This document shows positions 25,526-35,512 of a stretch of DNA of 64,000 nucleotides, piece by piece. Positions within the stretch are counted from its first letter, which is position 1, and the number at the start of each line of letters is the position of its first letter. A program made the translations under genes and the position numbers. The notes below the pieces were generated by a model. That model saw only the letters and a list, made by a program, of their open reading frames with translations, ran no database searches and was not told the DNA's origin. Origin of the DNA: JAHEEL01 sp963700375. Its GTDB lineage: Bacteria > Actinomycetota > Acidimicrobiia > Spongiisociales > UBA5794. The stretch spans positions 620,001 through 684,000 of the forward strand of contig CAVOXF010000006.1 in assembly GCA_963700375.1 (NCBI GenBank), written 5' to 3'.

Positions 25526-26407
25526 ATGACTACTCCACCCGGCCTCGCCGCCGTGCCGGCCATCGTGGTCGACGGAATCCGCTTCAGCTACGGGGACACG
25601 CCGGCCGTCGACGATGTCTCATTCAGCGTCGGAGCGGGCGAGATCCTCGGATTCCTCGGGCCCAACGGGGCCGGCAAGTCGACCACCATCAAGATGCTCA
25701 CCGGGCAACTCAGCCCCGAGTCCGGCAGCATCGAGATGCTCGGGATGAACATGCCGGGACAGCGAGAGCAGATCCAGGAGCGGCTCGGGGTCTGCTTCGA
25801 AGAGAAGAACCTCTATCTGTCGATGACCGGCCGTGAGAACCTGGCGTTCTTCGCGAAGCTCTTCGAGGTCCGGGACTTCCAACCGGAGCCGATGATGGAG
25901 CGCGTTGGCCTGTCGACGAGGCTCGACGACCGGGTCTCCGAGTACTCCAAGGGCATGCGTCAGCGTCTGATGATGGCGCGCGCTTTGGTGAATCAGCCCG
26001 ACATCCTGCTGCTCGACGAACCGACCGATGGGCTCGATCCTGTATCTGCGATCGCCATCCGCGACCTCATCCAGCAGGAAGCCGACCGTGGCGCCGCCGT
26101 GCTCCTCACCACGCACGACATGCACGAGGCCGACACTTTGAGCAACCGTGTGGCGTTCATCAACCAGGGTTCGATCCTCACCATCGACTCGCCTGAGAAC
26201 CTGAAGCTCGAGCACGGCAAGCGGTCGGTCCGAATCAGGACCCGGCGGGGAGACGGCGTCGACGAGCAGGTGATCCCCCTCGACGAGGCCGGCTCCGGCG
26301 ACCGCATCCGCGACGCCGTATCCGATGAGGACCTGATGACGATCCACACCGAGGAGGCGACCCTCGAAGACATCTTCGTCGAGTACGCCGGACGCAGGCT
26401 GGCCTGA
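25526..26407 (+). CDS. ABC-2 type transporter, ATP-binding protein
   Basis: A 293-residue ATPase with Walker A GPNGAGKST, the signature EYSKGMRQRLMMARAL, Walker B ILLLDEPTDGLDP and the switch TTHDMHE. The C-terminal extension after residue 220 is typical of NatA/CcmA-like export ATPases. It is the first gene of a three-gene operon with overlapping starts and stops. GGGGGG lies directly before ATG 25526. Export of a drug, lipid or peptide is likely, with the substrate unknown. Confidence 0.92.
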   Translation: MTTPPGLAAVPAIVVDGIRFSYGDTPAVDDVSFSVGAGEILGFLGPNGAGKSTTIKMLTGQLSPESGSIEMLGMNMPGQREQIQERLGVCFEEKNLYLSMTGRENLAFFAKLFEVRDFQPEPMMERVGLSTRLDDRVSEYSKGMRQRLMMARALVNQPDILLLDEPTDGLDPVSAIAIRDLIQQEADRGAAVLLTTHDMHEADTLSNRVAFINQGSILTIDSPENLKLEHGKRSVRIRTRRGDGVDEQVIPLDEAGSGDRIRDAVSDEDLMTIHTEEATLEDIFVEYAGRRLA

Positions 26408-27489
26408 TGAGCGCGTCGAACGTCGGCACGATCATCCGAAAGGACTTCACCGAGTTCACGCGGAATCGATTCTTTGTCTTCATCACGCTGCTGGTGCTGA
26501 TCGCCTGGGTCGCGGTGTTCTGGTTCCTGCCGAGCAGCGTCGACGAGACGGTGCGGATCGGAGTGTCACAGACCGACCTCGGTGGCGTGCTTCCTGCGGT
26601 CGATGGCGTCGAGGTCGCCGGTCTGGCCGTGACCTCGTTCCCGACCGAGGAGGAGTTGAAGACTGCGGTCGAGAACGGCGACGATGGCATCGTTGCCGGC
26701 ATTGCCTTTCCTACCGACTTCCTGTCGTCGCTCTCTGCGGGAACGACACCGACGGTCATGCTCTTCGTCCCGGCCGGCCTGCCGGCCGAACAGCTCGCCA
26801 TGGTGGAGGGCTTGATCGGCGAAGCGGCGTTCGGCCTCGCCGGGCTGGCGCCGCCGGTTGATCCGATCACCGAAGCCGTCGTCCTTGGTACGGATCGGGT
26901 CGGTGCTCAGATCTCGCTCCAGGAGCAGATGCGACCGCTGCTCCTCATCATGGTGCTCATGGTCGAGACGTTCGCGCTGTCCGCCCTGATCGCCATCGAG
27001 ATTCAGCAACGCACCGTGGTAGCGGTCCTGGCGACGCCCGTCCGCGTGATCGACTTCCTCGCCGCCAAGAGCATCTTCGGCGTGGCCCTGGCGTTCAGCG
27101 AGGTGGCGCTGCTGGGCCTCCTGATCGGAGCGTTCGCTGTCAACGCCCCCGCGGTCATCATGATCCTCCTACTCGGAGCCGTTCTCGTGACCGGTTTCGG
27201 CATGATCGCCGGCTCATACGGACGTGACTTCATCGGCACGCTGATGGTTGCGATGCTGTTCATGATCCCGCTGATGATCCCGGCGTTCGGAGCCCTCTTC
27301 CCCGGATCGTCTCCGGCTTGGATCAAGATCCTCCCGACCTACGGAATGGTCGAGGCCGTGATCGGCGTGACGATCGATGGCGACAGTTGGAGCCAGATCG
27401 CACCGGCGCTGCTCATGTTGGCAGCGTGGGGTATCGCGGCGTTCGCCGCCGGCGCACTGATCTTGAAGCGAAGGGTGGCGACGCTATGA
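26407..27489 (+). CDS. ABC-2 type transporter permease (first subunit)
   Basis: A 360-residue membrane protein of the ABC-2/NatB-YhaP type. One N-terminal helix (FFVFITLLVLIAWVAVFWF) is followed by an about 150-residue extracytoplasmic domain and a cluster of five or six helices, including the EIQQRTVVAVLATPVRVIDFLAAK motif. Its ATG shares the last base of the ATPase stop. It should pair with the next permease. Confidence 0.88.
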   Translation: MSASNVGTIIRKDFTEFTRNRFFVFITLLVLIAWVAVFWFLPSSVDETVRIGVSQTDLGGVLPAVDGVEVAGLAVTSFPTEEELKTAVENGDDGIVAGIAFPTDFLSSLSAGTTPTVMLFVPAGLPAEQLAMVEGLIGEAAFGLAGLAPPVDPITEAVVLGTDRVGAQISLQEQMRPLLLIMVLMVETFALSALIAIEIQQRTVVAVLATPVRVIDFLAAKSIFGVALAFSEVALLGLLIGAFAVNAPAVIMILLLGAVLVTGFGMIAGSYGRDFIGTLMVAMLFMIPLMIPAFGALFPGSSPAWIKILPTYGMVEAVIGVTIDGDSWSQIAPALLMLAAWGIAAFAAGALILKRRVATL

Positions 27490-28556
27490 ACCTGAAACGC
27501 GCCTGGGTCGTGTTCGGCCGGGAAGTCCGGCTGTCGCCGCGGTCTCCGTTGGTGTTCTTCGCGATTGCGATGCCGCTCATCATGACGTTCCTCATCTCGT
27601 CGGTGTTCGGGTCATTGTTCGATGCCAACCCGCGGCTCGGCATCGTCGACTTCGGTGGCTCCGAGGTGACCACCGCTGCCCTGCAACTCGAGGGAGTCGA
27701 CGCCGTGGTCGTCCCCGATGTCGAGACGCTCATGAGACGAGTGGAAGCCAACGACTTCGATGCCGGTCTCGTTATCCCGGTCGGATTCGACCCGGACCTG
27801 GCGGCGGGACGGCAACCGGACCTCGAGTTCTACGTCTCCGGAGAAAGCCTCGCGTCAAACCGGATCATCCTGTCGATCACAACGATCGACCTCGTGCGCG
27901 ATGTCTCCGGAGCAGACCCGCCCGTCACCGTGATCGTCACGCCGGTCGGAGATCAGGACTACGTCCCGATCGGAGACCGCTTGCTCCCCACCATGGTCTT
28001 CTACGCCGTGATGATCGCCGCACTGTTCCTGCCCGCCGCGTCGTTGGTCGATGAGCGGGAGAAGCGAACGCTCGACGCGGTGCTGGTTACGCCGACGCGC
28101 ATGTCGGAGGTCCTGCTCGGCAAGGGCACCTTTGCGGTGATCCTGGCGGTCCTCATGGGCCTCGCGACGCTCGCCCTCAACAACGCCTTCGCCGGCCAAT
28201 TCTGGACCATGGCGCTGATTCTGTTCGTGGGCGCGGTGATGATGGCGCTCGTCGGCATGGCTCTCGGGCTATGGGCTCGCGACATCACGACGATGTACAC
28301 GGCGGTGAAGGCCGGCGGGATCTTCGTCTTCCTTCCGGTCATCTTCGTGCTCTTCCCCGGACTGCCGCAGTGGATCCCGAAGCTGATACCGACGTACTAC
28401 TTCCTGATTCCCATCTACGACATCGCGATCGGTGGTCAGTCGTTCGGCGATGTGCTGCCCGAACTGCTGGTCGCAGTGGCGTTCTGCCTGTTGTTGATCC
28501 CGTTCGTCATGTGGGTAGCCCGATGGTCGGAGAAGCAACTCGCGATGACGGTGTAG
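27486..28556 (+). CDS. ABC-2 type transporter permease (second subunit)
   Basis: A 356-residue membrane protein with the same layout as the previous gene: an N-terminal helix, an extracytoplasmic domain and about six C-terminal helices. The coupling motif reads DEREKRTLDAVLVTPTRMSE. The ATG at 27486 overlaps the preceding stop (ATGA), fixing the start. The two permeases probably form a heterodimer with two copies of the ATPase. Confidence 0.88.
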   Translation: MNLKRAWVVFGREVRLSPRSPLVFFAIAMPLIMTFLISSVFGSLFDANPRLGIVDFGGSEVTTAALQLEGVDAVVVPDVETLMRRVEANDFDAGLVIPVGFDPDLAAGRQPDLEFYVSGESLASNRIILSITTIDLVRDVSGADPPVTVIVTPVGDQDYVPIGDRLLPTMVFYAVMIAALFLPAASLVDEREKRTLDAVLVTPTRMSEVLLGKGTFAVILAVLMGLATLALNNAFAGQFWTMALILFVGAVMMALVGMALGLWARDITTMYTAVKAGGIFVFLPVIFVLFPGLPQWIPKLIPTYYFLIPIYDIAIGGQSFGDVLPELLVAVAFCLLLIPFVMWVARWSEKQLAMTV

Positions 28557-28638
28557 CCGGGTAGCCGTCTCCCGGGCCCTAGGGAGGGGGCCGCGAAGGA
28601 GCGCCGGTGACGAAGCAGGGAAGTCTATGGGGGCCTGG
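28551..28638 (+). repeat. Intergenic repeat family A, copy 2
   Basis: This copy begins with the stop codon of the second permease and shares TAGCCGGGTAGCC, a CCC/GGG-rich hairpin and GTGACGAAGCAGGG with the copies at 13578 and 52253. It lies between convergent genes and may terminate transcription from both sides. Confidence 0.7.
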
Positions 28639-28692
28639 ATCGCGCAGAGGCGGCCCCCCTCCGAACAGGGCACAGACCCTTGGTGTCATCGT

Positions 28693-29649
28693 TCAGTCCT
28701 GGCGGAATCTTGGATCAATGATGCCGCAGACGATGTCCGCGGTGAAGTTGACGAGGATCACGAAGAACACGGCGATCACGAGGACCCCGACGATCACGTT
28801 GTGGTCTTTTGCCCGGATCGCGCCATACACGACCGATCCGACTCCCGGTATCTGGAATACGGTTTCCACGATGATGAGCCCGGCAATGACCTGGGAGATC
28901 GTCGCAGCGATGAGCGTCACGATCGTCACCAAGGACGCTCGAAGCGCGTGCACCCGGACGAGGCGGCCTCGCCCGATTCCATTTGCGTAGTGGATCTTGA
29001 TGAATGGCTTGCCCATGGTGTCGACCAACCGCTCGTGAGCCACGCGAACCACGACCGCCGTCGACACCACGGCGAGCGTGAGTGCGGGAAGCACCAAACC
29101 CAACCAGCCACCAATCTGGCCTCGAATCGGGAACCACCCGAGCCGCTGCCCGAACACCCCCTGCATGGCGTAGGCGAACACGAAGATCGGGATCGCCAGG
29201 ATGAACAGCGTGGTGACCTGGATCAGGACCGATACGAACTGCCGGTTGTACCGGGTTGCGATCACCGCGGCACCGATGCCGATGACCAGTTCGAAGGCCA
29301 CGGTGAACCCCACGAGCTTCAGGCTGATCGGCAGAGCATTCGCGATGATTCCCGAAACCGGTCCCCCCCGAAAGCTATAGCCCATATCACCGTGTACCAG
29401 GTTCCTCAGGTACTTCACGTATTGCACGACGAACGGATCGTCGAGGCCGTACCGATCACGCAGTTCGGCGAGAAGCTCGGGTGGCGGCGGCCGGAATCCG
29501 AACAGGGCACGGATCGGGTCACCGGGAATGATGTGGGCCAGCACGAACAGAAACAGCGTCGTGCCGAGGAGGACCACGCCGATCTCGACAGACTTGCGAA
29601 GCAGAAAGCGCCATGCCGGGACGTGCCCGGTCTGCGTGCCGGTGCTCAT
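28693..29649 (-). CDS. Dipeptide/nickel-type ABC transporter permease (DppB family), orphan
   Basis: A 318-residue permease with six helices. It has the DppB/OppB start FLLRKSVEIGVVLLGTTLFLFVLAHIIPGDP, the YGLDDPFVVQY region, and the EAA-like loop ending in IIVETVFQIPGVGSVVYGAI. Members normally pair with a DppC permease, two ATPases and a binding protein, and none of these is in the window. It is complete in length and may serve a dispersed system or be a leftover. The ribosome site is weak. Confidence 0.85.
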   Translation of the reverse strand: MSTGTQTGHVPAWRFLLRKSVEIGVVLLGTTLFLFVLAHIIPGDPIRALFGFRPPPPELLAELRDRYGLDDPFVVQYVKYLRNLVHGDMGYSFRGGPVSGIIANALPISLKLVGFTVAFELVIGIGAAVIATRYNRQFVSVLIQVTTLFILAIPIFVFAYAMQGVFGQRLGWFPIRGQIGGWLGLVLPALTLAVVSTAVVVRVAHERLVDTMGKPFIKIHYANGIGRGRLVRVHALRASLVTIVTLIAATISQVIAGLIIVETVFQIPGVGSVVYGAIRAKDHNVIVGVLVIAVFFVILVNFTADIVCGIIDPRFRQD

Positions 29650-29728
29650 TCAACGACGGATGGTGCCATCGTGGCGACGCCGGTGCAATTGCCAACGGAG
29701 CGGCCCTGGTGCTTCCGCCGGATTGCTC

Positions 29729-30703
29729 CTACACGTGGTTTCTCAGCATCAACTCTTTCGGATGGGGTGAGAGATATGACGACTCGAGAAGCATCTGCTG
29801 GTCGTGGCGGCGCGCGAGGTGCTGGATCAACGTAACGGGGACAACGAGCGGGACGAGACCCGCCCGGTAGTCCGCGATGGCTGCATGCATTTCGGCACGA
29901 CCGATCTCGTCGTTCTCCCAGCGCAGGAAGGCGATCATGTGCTGGAGGACGTTGACGTGCTTGGCGACCGTCGCTTGTCGCTTCATGGTCGCCATGAACC
30001 GATCCGCATAGTCATCGGCGAACGCGGCACGAGGGACGCTTTTCGCTTCAGCCACCAACTTCCCCAGTTCACGGTACCCCGGTTCGTCGTGCGCCCTCAG
30101 GAGCAGCTTCTCACGAGTGTGGAACGCCACGACGTCGCCAATCGTCCACCGGGGACGGAAGAGGTCCTTCACCCGCCGGTACGCGAAGATCCGCTCGACG
30201 AAGTTCTCGCGAATACGGGCATCGTTGAGGCGACCTTCCTCCTCGACCGGGAGATTCGGGAGTCGGCGAATGAGAGCATCGGCGAATAGTCCTCGCCCGT
30301 TTCGCGCCACCCCGGTATCGGTGTACACCCGCACCCGGAAGGCACCGCAGGTCGGCGAGTCCTTCTTGAGGACAAACCCGCTGAGGTTCTCACCGGCGAG
30401 CTCCGAGGCACGGGTGAGTGACAACCGGTTCATGGAGGACGTCCAGTCCACCTCGTTCTTCGGATCGATCATCCGAATGGTGTCGCCTTGTCGGACGAGA
30501 CGAACGGTCGGCCGGGGAACGCCCATCCCGACCTCGACCTCCGGACATACCGGAACGTATTCGACAAAAGGGCCGAGTATGTCGGTGAGATATCGCTGCC
30601 GCGAGTGGCCGCCGTTCCACCGGACTTCCTCGCCGATCACACACGAGCTGACGCCGATCCGGAGCGTACGGGCATCGGCCGATTCGATGTCGATCGTCGT
30701 CAC
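29729..30703 (-). CDS. DUF523 (TudS-like) plus DUF1722 (YbgA) protein
   Basis: A 324-residue fusion. The N-terminal DUF523 half has three conserved cysteines in SSCVIG, PVCPE and SPTCG, the set that binds a [4Fe-4S] cluster in 2-thiouracil desulfurases. The C-terminal half (about residue 170 on) is DUF1722, found in YbgA, with HVNVLQHMIAFLR. A role in thio-base desulfuration or general sulfur/iron chemistry is inferred. It starts at GTG 30703, overlapping the stop of the DUF1475 gene, with GGGGAG upstream. Confidence 0.85.
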   Translation of the reverse strand: MTTIDIESADARTLRIGVSSCVIGEEVRWNGGHSRQRYLTDILGPFVEYVPVCPEVEVGMGVPRPTVRLVRQGDTIRMIDPKNEVDWTSSMNRLSLTRASELAGENLSGFVLKKDSPTCGAFRVRVYTDTGVARNGRGLFADALIRRLPNLPVEEEGRLNDARIRENFVERIFAYRRVKDLFRPRWTIGDVVAFHTREKLLLRAHDEPGYRELGKLVAEAKSVPRAAFADDYADRFMATMKRQATVAKHVNVLQHMIAFLRWENDEIGRAEMHAAIADYRAGLVPLVVPVTLIQHLARRHDQQMLLESSYLSPHPKELMLRNHV

Positions 30704-31023
30704 GCTCGCTCCCCGAGGAGGAACGATCGGATGTCGTCGGCACGGAACGCCGCGATCGCCGCGTAGAGGGCGGTACCTGCGTTGCCGAGGATCACGAACA
30801 CCGGTAGCCACAGGACGGCGATCCAGGGAGAACCCTCACGTAGGAATACCCAGCCGGCGAAGAGGGCGATTCCAACGTAGAGGTCGATGAGCGTCATGCG
30901 GCCCCACGGGTGGTCGAGCAGCCACGAGCCTTCGCCACTGAAGTCGCCGGTCACCATTGAGATACCGATCGCGGCGACCATCACAATCGTGAGGCCGACG
31001 GTAGTCACGCGGATTGCGGTCAT
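30700..31023 (-). CDS. Small three-helix membrane protein (DUF1475-like)
   Basis: A 107-residue membrane protein with three hydrophobic stretches and the segment SWLLDHPWGRMTLIDLYVGI, characteristic of the DUF1475 family. Function is unknown. It has AGGAG seven bases before ATG 31023. It forms an operon with the TudS/YbgA gene (GTGA overlap) and probably with the 31057-31689 gene 33 bases upstream. Confidence 0.75.
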   Translation of the reverse strand: MTAIRVTTVGLTIVMVAAIGISMVTGDFSGEGSWLLDHPWGRMTLIDLYVGIALFAGWVFLREGSPWIAVLWLPVFVILGNAGTALYAAIAAFRADDIRSFLLGERA

Positions 31024-31056
31024 GTCAATTCTCCTAATCGTCGCGGTTCGTTCGCT

Positions 31057-31689
31057 TCACTCGTCGGGTCCGGATGAATCGAGGAGCTCGCCGAAACGCT
31101 GCTCGAGAACCCGCTCCAGCCGCCGCTCGCCTTCGCCCATCGCGAACCACCACACGCCCACCGCGAGGGCGGCGAACGTGATCCCGAACAAGGCGGCGGT
31201 GTACAGGATTGCGGAGCCGATCGGAGCTTCCGTCAGGGCGCCCCACCCGAGGATCAGGCCGAACACGTATGCGAGTGCGCCAAGCAGGGTGTAGAAGATC
31301 GTCACGAACGAGAACCAGGTGAAGCCGCCTGCGACGGGAATGGTCACGATCTTCGGGGCACCGAGTTCGAAGAGGTAGGCCGCCTCCATTTCGGCCGCCA
31401 CGTGGATGCGTTCGCCGACCCGATCGTTGAGATAGCGCTCGAGATACGCGGCATACCACCGGGCGAAGATGAGGTACGACGAGTCGAATGCCGTTTGCAC
31501 GGCGCCCATCAGCGCCACGACCGGCACGATGAGGAATGCCGGCTCGGCTCCGAACCACCCAACCACCAGCAGCGTGACGATGAGAACGGTCGTCACGTTG
31601 ACGTCGAGGAAGAACCGCCGGTGGTACATCGCCGTCATCCCCCGCATCCGGGAGAGTTGCGCTGCGGCCATGAGGGTCCGGTCGTCCAT
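31057..31689 (-). CDS. Polytopic membrane protein of unknown function
   Basis: A 210-residue protein with two N-terminal helices (VTTVLIVTLLVVGWFGAEPAFLIVPVVALMG, read in two parts), a soluble helical section (residues about 70-110, ERIHVAAEMEAAYLFELG), two further helices and an acidic C-terminal tail. No family was recognised. ATG 31689 is preferred; a longer frame extends upstream through non-conserved sequence. It is probably the first gene of the unit running to the TudS/YbgA gene. Confidence 0.65.
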   Translation of the reverse strand: MDDRTLMAAAQLSRMRGMTAMYHRRFFLDVNVTTVLIVTLLVVGWFGAEPAFLIVPVVALMGAVQTAFDSSYLIFARWYAAYLERYLNDRVGERIHVAAEMEAAYLFELGAPKIVTIPVAGGFTWFSFVTIFYTLLGALAYVFGLILGWGALTEAPIGSAILYTAALFGITFAALAVGVWWFAMGEGERRLERVLEQRFGELLDSSGPDE

Positions 31690-31800
31690 GGATCTCAGCC
31701 TAGAGGTCGGCCACTCGGTTTCTCGAAGCGGTACCGGGCATTCGATCGACGTCGACGACATCGCTGGTCGATCGGGCACCTTCGCACCCCCCAAACGCGG

Positions 31801-31829
31801 TCTCCCGCAGGGCCTCGCCCTGCGGGAGA
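31801..31829 (-). terminator. Hairpin terminator after the 5'-nucleotidase gene
   Basis: A perfect 13-bp inverted repeat (TCTCCCGCAGGGC and its complement) surrounds a 3-base loop, about 40 bases past the TAA of the 5'-nucleotidase gene on the minus strand. Confidence 0.75.
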
Positions 31830-31869
31830 TCGCATGCTCATGCCGACCGTCGCGGCCGGCTCTGTCGTG

Positions 31870-34800
31870 TTACGGCGTCGGGAAGACCAACCTCCCTTCG
31901 ACGGCCGGGCTGATCGTGCCCTCGGCCGTGATGTAGTCGATCACCGAGTCCCGCACGTAGAACTGCGTGTCGGCCACGATCTGATCGAGGGGCCAGATCG
32001 TCTCACCGGCGTTGTTGAAGTTGCACGATCCGGCGGCCAGATAGTTCACCGACGACACGTTGTAGTACGTGGCCGCGTCACTGAAGTCCACCGGTGTGCC
32101 GTTGAGCGTCAGGGATGCCACGTTGTTGCCGTCCGGCTCTGTTGCCAGGTCACCGGTGTAGGTGATCACGTTGCCGGCGTCGGTGGTCAGCATGCAGGTC
32201 GTGTAGTGCGAGTAGCCGCCCCACGGATACCCCTGGTTGTACCACCAGTAGTTGCGGTAGCCGCGCTCGAGGACCTCCTTGATCTGCGGGCCGTTCATCG
32301 ACATGACCAGCAGCGAGTTCTCATACGGCATCAAGGTGTACATGTCGCCGACCGTGAGCGTCACCGGGTCTGCCTCAGTTGCCCCGGCGGCGACGAGGCG
32401 GTTCGACATCGCACCCGAGAGGTGGAAATCGACCGGAATCCCGTTGTCGGTCAGCTCGAATACGGCGGCGTCGGCCTGCACGTTGGCGCCGCTGGTCTCC
32501 TCGGTATACGCCTGGAGCGCATCGATCGGCGCTGTGGTCTGGCCGATCACGGTGCTGGTGTAGACGTCGAGCGCCTCCTCGAACGGCTGCAGGTAGGCCA
32601 TCATGTCGGGGTCTACCGGAAGCGTCCCCGCCGGGATCGAGGTAGCCCTCACGCAACACGATCTCATCGCCGATGAAACCGACGTTCACCTTCCCGAGGT
32701 TCAGCGCGTACCGCCCCGCTTGGGCGACCAGCGTCCCGTCGGGGTTGACGTCCGACGTCACCATGACGGCCGGGTCGAGGAACGTGTGGCTGTGCCCGCC
32801 GATGATCACGTCGATGCCGGCCACTCCCTCGGCCAGCAACACGTCGCTGTCGATCTCGTCGCCGTAGGGTGAATACCCCATGTGGGTGAGTCCGACGAGC
32901 AGGTCGGGGGTCTCATCGGCCAGGATCTCCGGGACTGCCTCGAATCCCTTCTCCAGACCCGAGTGAGAACGTCAGGCCAGGGATGTTGGTCGGCAACTCG
33001 TAGCGGTAGACCCTCGGGTTGGTGAGCCCGAAGATCGTCACCTTCTTGCCGTTCACCTCCAGGTTGATGTAGTCCTCGACGTTGTCGTTGATGAACCCGT
33101 ACGACCCGTCGTCGTCCAGGTTGATCGTCCCCAGGATCGGCGCGTCGACCTGCCCCAACATCGATGCGAACGTCGCCGGCCCGAAGTTGAACTCGTGGTT
33201 GCCCAGAGTCATCGCGTCGTAGCCGAGCAGGTTCATCCCGCCGGCGATCGGGTTGGGATCGGCGTTCCTGAAGTACTGGGCGAACGCATTCCCCTGGAAC
33301 GTGTCACCCGCATCGAGCAGCAAAGCATTCGGGTTGTGGGCCCGTTCCGCCTTGATCAACGATGCCAGGAATGCGAACCCCTCCTCATCGCCGTAGTAGT
33401 AGGTCTCCGGCCACGATGCCGTGGGTGTCGTTGGTGTGCATCATCGTGACGACGTCGTCCAGTCGGACGATGCGGTCCATCTTGATGTCCTCGGCGTCGA
33501 TCGTCTTGTCATCAAGCGCATCGATGTACTCGACGAAGCCGGCCTGCATGTCGTAGTAGGTGTTCCAGCGCATTGGTGCCTTGAGCGAACGTCGTCCAAG
33601 CCATCCTGGCCGCCGGCCAGGAAGTCGTTGGTAACCACGCGGTACACCTCGTCAGCGCACCAGCGGCTCGCCACCGATCGTGACGCCGTAGGCGCCCCAT
33701 GCCGTTGGAGCGTTGGAGCCGTTGTCGTTGTACCAGTAGTAGCTGGAACCCGACGTCTGCAGGATGCCCTTGTACAGCGTGGCCGACTGATCCAGCAGGT
33801 CCTGGATCTGGGCGCCGGTCAGGTCCATCAGGTACGAGCACGTTGCCGAACGGCAGCACGTCGAACGTGTCTCCCCACGTCACCGTATAAGGCAGCGACG
33901 CCCCTTCGGGGATGAGGATATCGGCTCTCGCAAGCCACCCGGGTTCGTGAATGCGACGTCGACCGAACCGTTCACCTCGCCGTCGTCGTACTGGTCCGCT
34001 TTCCACAACATCGAATCCGTGACGATATCGCCCATGTTGGATTCGTCGTTGTAGTCCCGGACAAGGTCGATGTTTGTGTATCCGACGGGCTGATCGACGA
34101 TCGGTGCGACGATGTCGGCCCAATAGGCGACTCGAGACGCCACCCCGAGATCGGTGTTCGCAAGGTACCAGTCGATGTCCGCGATCAGCAGCTGAGGCAG
34201 CCTCGGCGTCGATCGTCTTCCCAGATTGGCGTCCTACGTACTTCGAGAGGCTCTTCAGCTTGCTGGCTGCAGCACTCGCGTTCTCCTTGTCGAACGACTT
34301 CAGCGCCGACTCGAACCTCTGGGTGAGGTCGCGATAGACCGAAGCCTTGGTGATGTCGCCGTCCTCCCACATGCCGTCGATGGCTGCCCCTGATGTCGTC
34401 GATCGCCACGTTGCCCATCACCGTGTGCAGCTGGTAGTTGGCGATCGATGCCCGCTTGGATTCTCTGTCGATCGAGAGATCGATCTGCCCGATCCAGCGT
34501 CCGTAGTAGCCGGCGGCAACGATGGCGGTGTCGCCGACCATGACCGGGGTGTCGATCTTCTGGTGCTGGTGGCCGCCGATCATCAGGTCGACCGGCTTCC
34601 CGGCGTCGATCAGGTTCTGAGCCACCGTCTTCAGGCCCTCGAAGGGTCCGCTGTCTTCGGTTCCCATGTGGACCAGGACAACCAGAGCGTCGGCTTCCTC
34701 GAGGATCATGTCGCGGTAGTGCAAGATGGTCTCGGTCAGATCCTTGAAGACGAGGCCGTCGGTCGTGCCGATCAGGGTCACTTCTGGAGTCTCTTGACCA

Positions 34801-35354
34801 GCGAGTCCCAGCACGCCGACCTTGACCGCATTCCGTCCACGGCCGAACTCGAGGATCTCATACGGCTTCGCCCACGCGGGAAGGTCCCACTCGGTCCCCT
34901 CGACAACGACGTTGGCTCCGAGCCACGGGAAGTCCGACTGGGCAACCCGTTCGGCGAGCTCTTCCTGACCCTTGTCGAACTCGTGATTCCCGAACGTCGC
35001 GACGTCGTAGCCCATCATGTTGTAGACGTCAATGGTGCTCTCGCCCATCAGCAGCTGTGAGATGGCGGGTGCAGCGAAGTACACGTCACCTGCGTCGAGC
35101 AGCGCGACGTTCTCTTCCCCAACTGACGAGCGAACGTCGTTGACGACATCGGCAATGTAGGCCGAACCTCCGCGAGCGCTGCTGTCTGGTTCAAGCCTGC
35201 CGTGGAAGTCGTTGGTATGAAGCAGCGTCACCTCGGCAGTGGTGTTCTCGCTCGGCTTCTGCTTCTGCTTCCCATTCCCCGCTAGTGCCGCCGTCGGAAT
35301 GATCATGGCAAGCACCACGACCAGGATGAGCAGCGCACTCCGTTTCGTCAACAT
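31870..35354 (-). pseudogene. Secreted tandem 5'-nucleotidase/metallophosphatase, frameshifted
   Basis: The intact part starts at ATG 35354 (GGAAGG upstream) with a Sec signal (LILVVVLAMIIPTAALAG) and a metallophosphatase domain (LLHTNDFHGRLEPD, DAGDVYFA, GNHEFDKG, GGHQHQK). A 5'-nucleotidase C-terminal domain, a second metallophosphatase (MMHTNDTHGIVAGD, GNHEFNFG, GGHSHTF) and a second C-terminal domain follow in shifting frames to TAA 31870. Nine shifts need one base skipped, near 34391, 34200, 33850, 33655, 33590, 33573, 33405, 32965 and 32640. One near 33925 needs two. Between shifts the protein is well preserved. Such enzymes dephosphorylate extracellular nucleotides. It is either a pseudogene or uncorrected sequencing insertions; the latter seems likelier. 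Confidence 0.8.
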
Positions 35355-35512
35355 CACGAACACCTTCCATTTCTCTCGCGGTTCGTGTCTCGACCAGCGC
35401 CTGCCGACGCGCGCCCAGAATCGCGCCAGCCCTCCAACATTGCACCGAAATCCGGATGCAGGCCAGGGACGAAGGTCCCACCGTCGGCCCGGCGCCACAT
35501 GACGGCTTCGCT

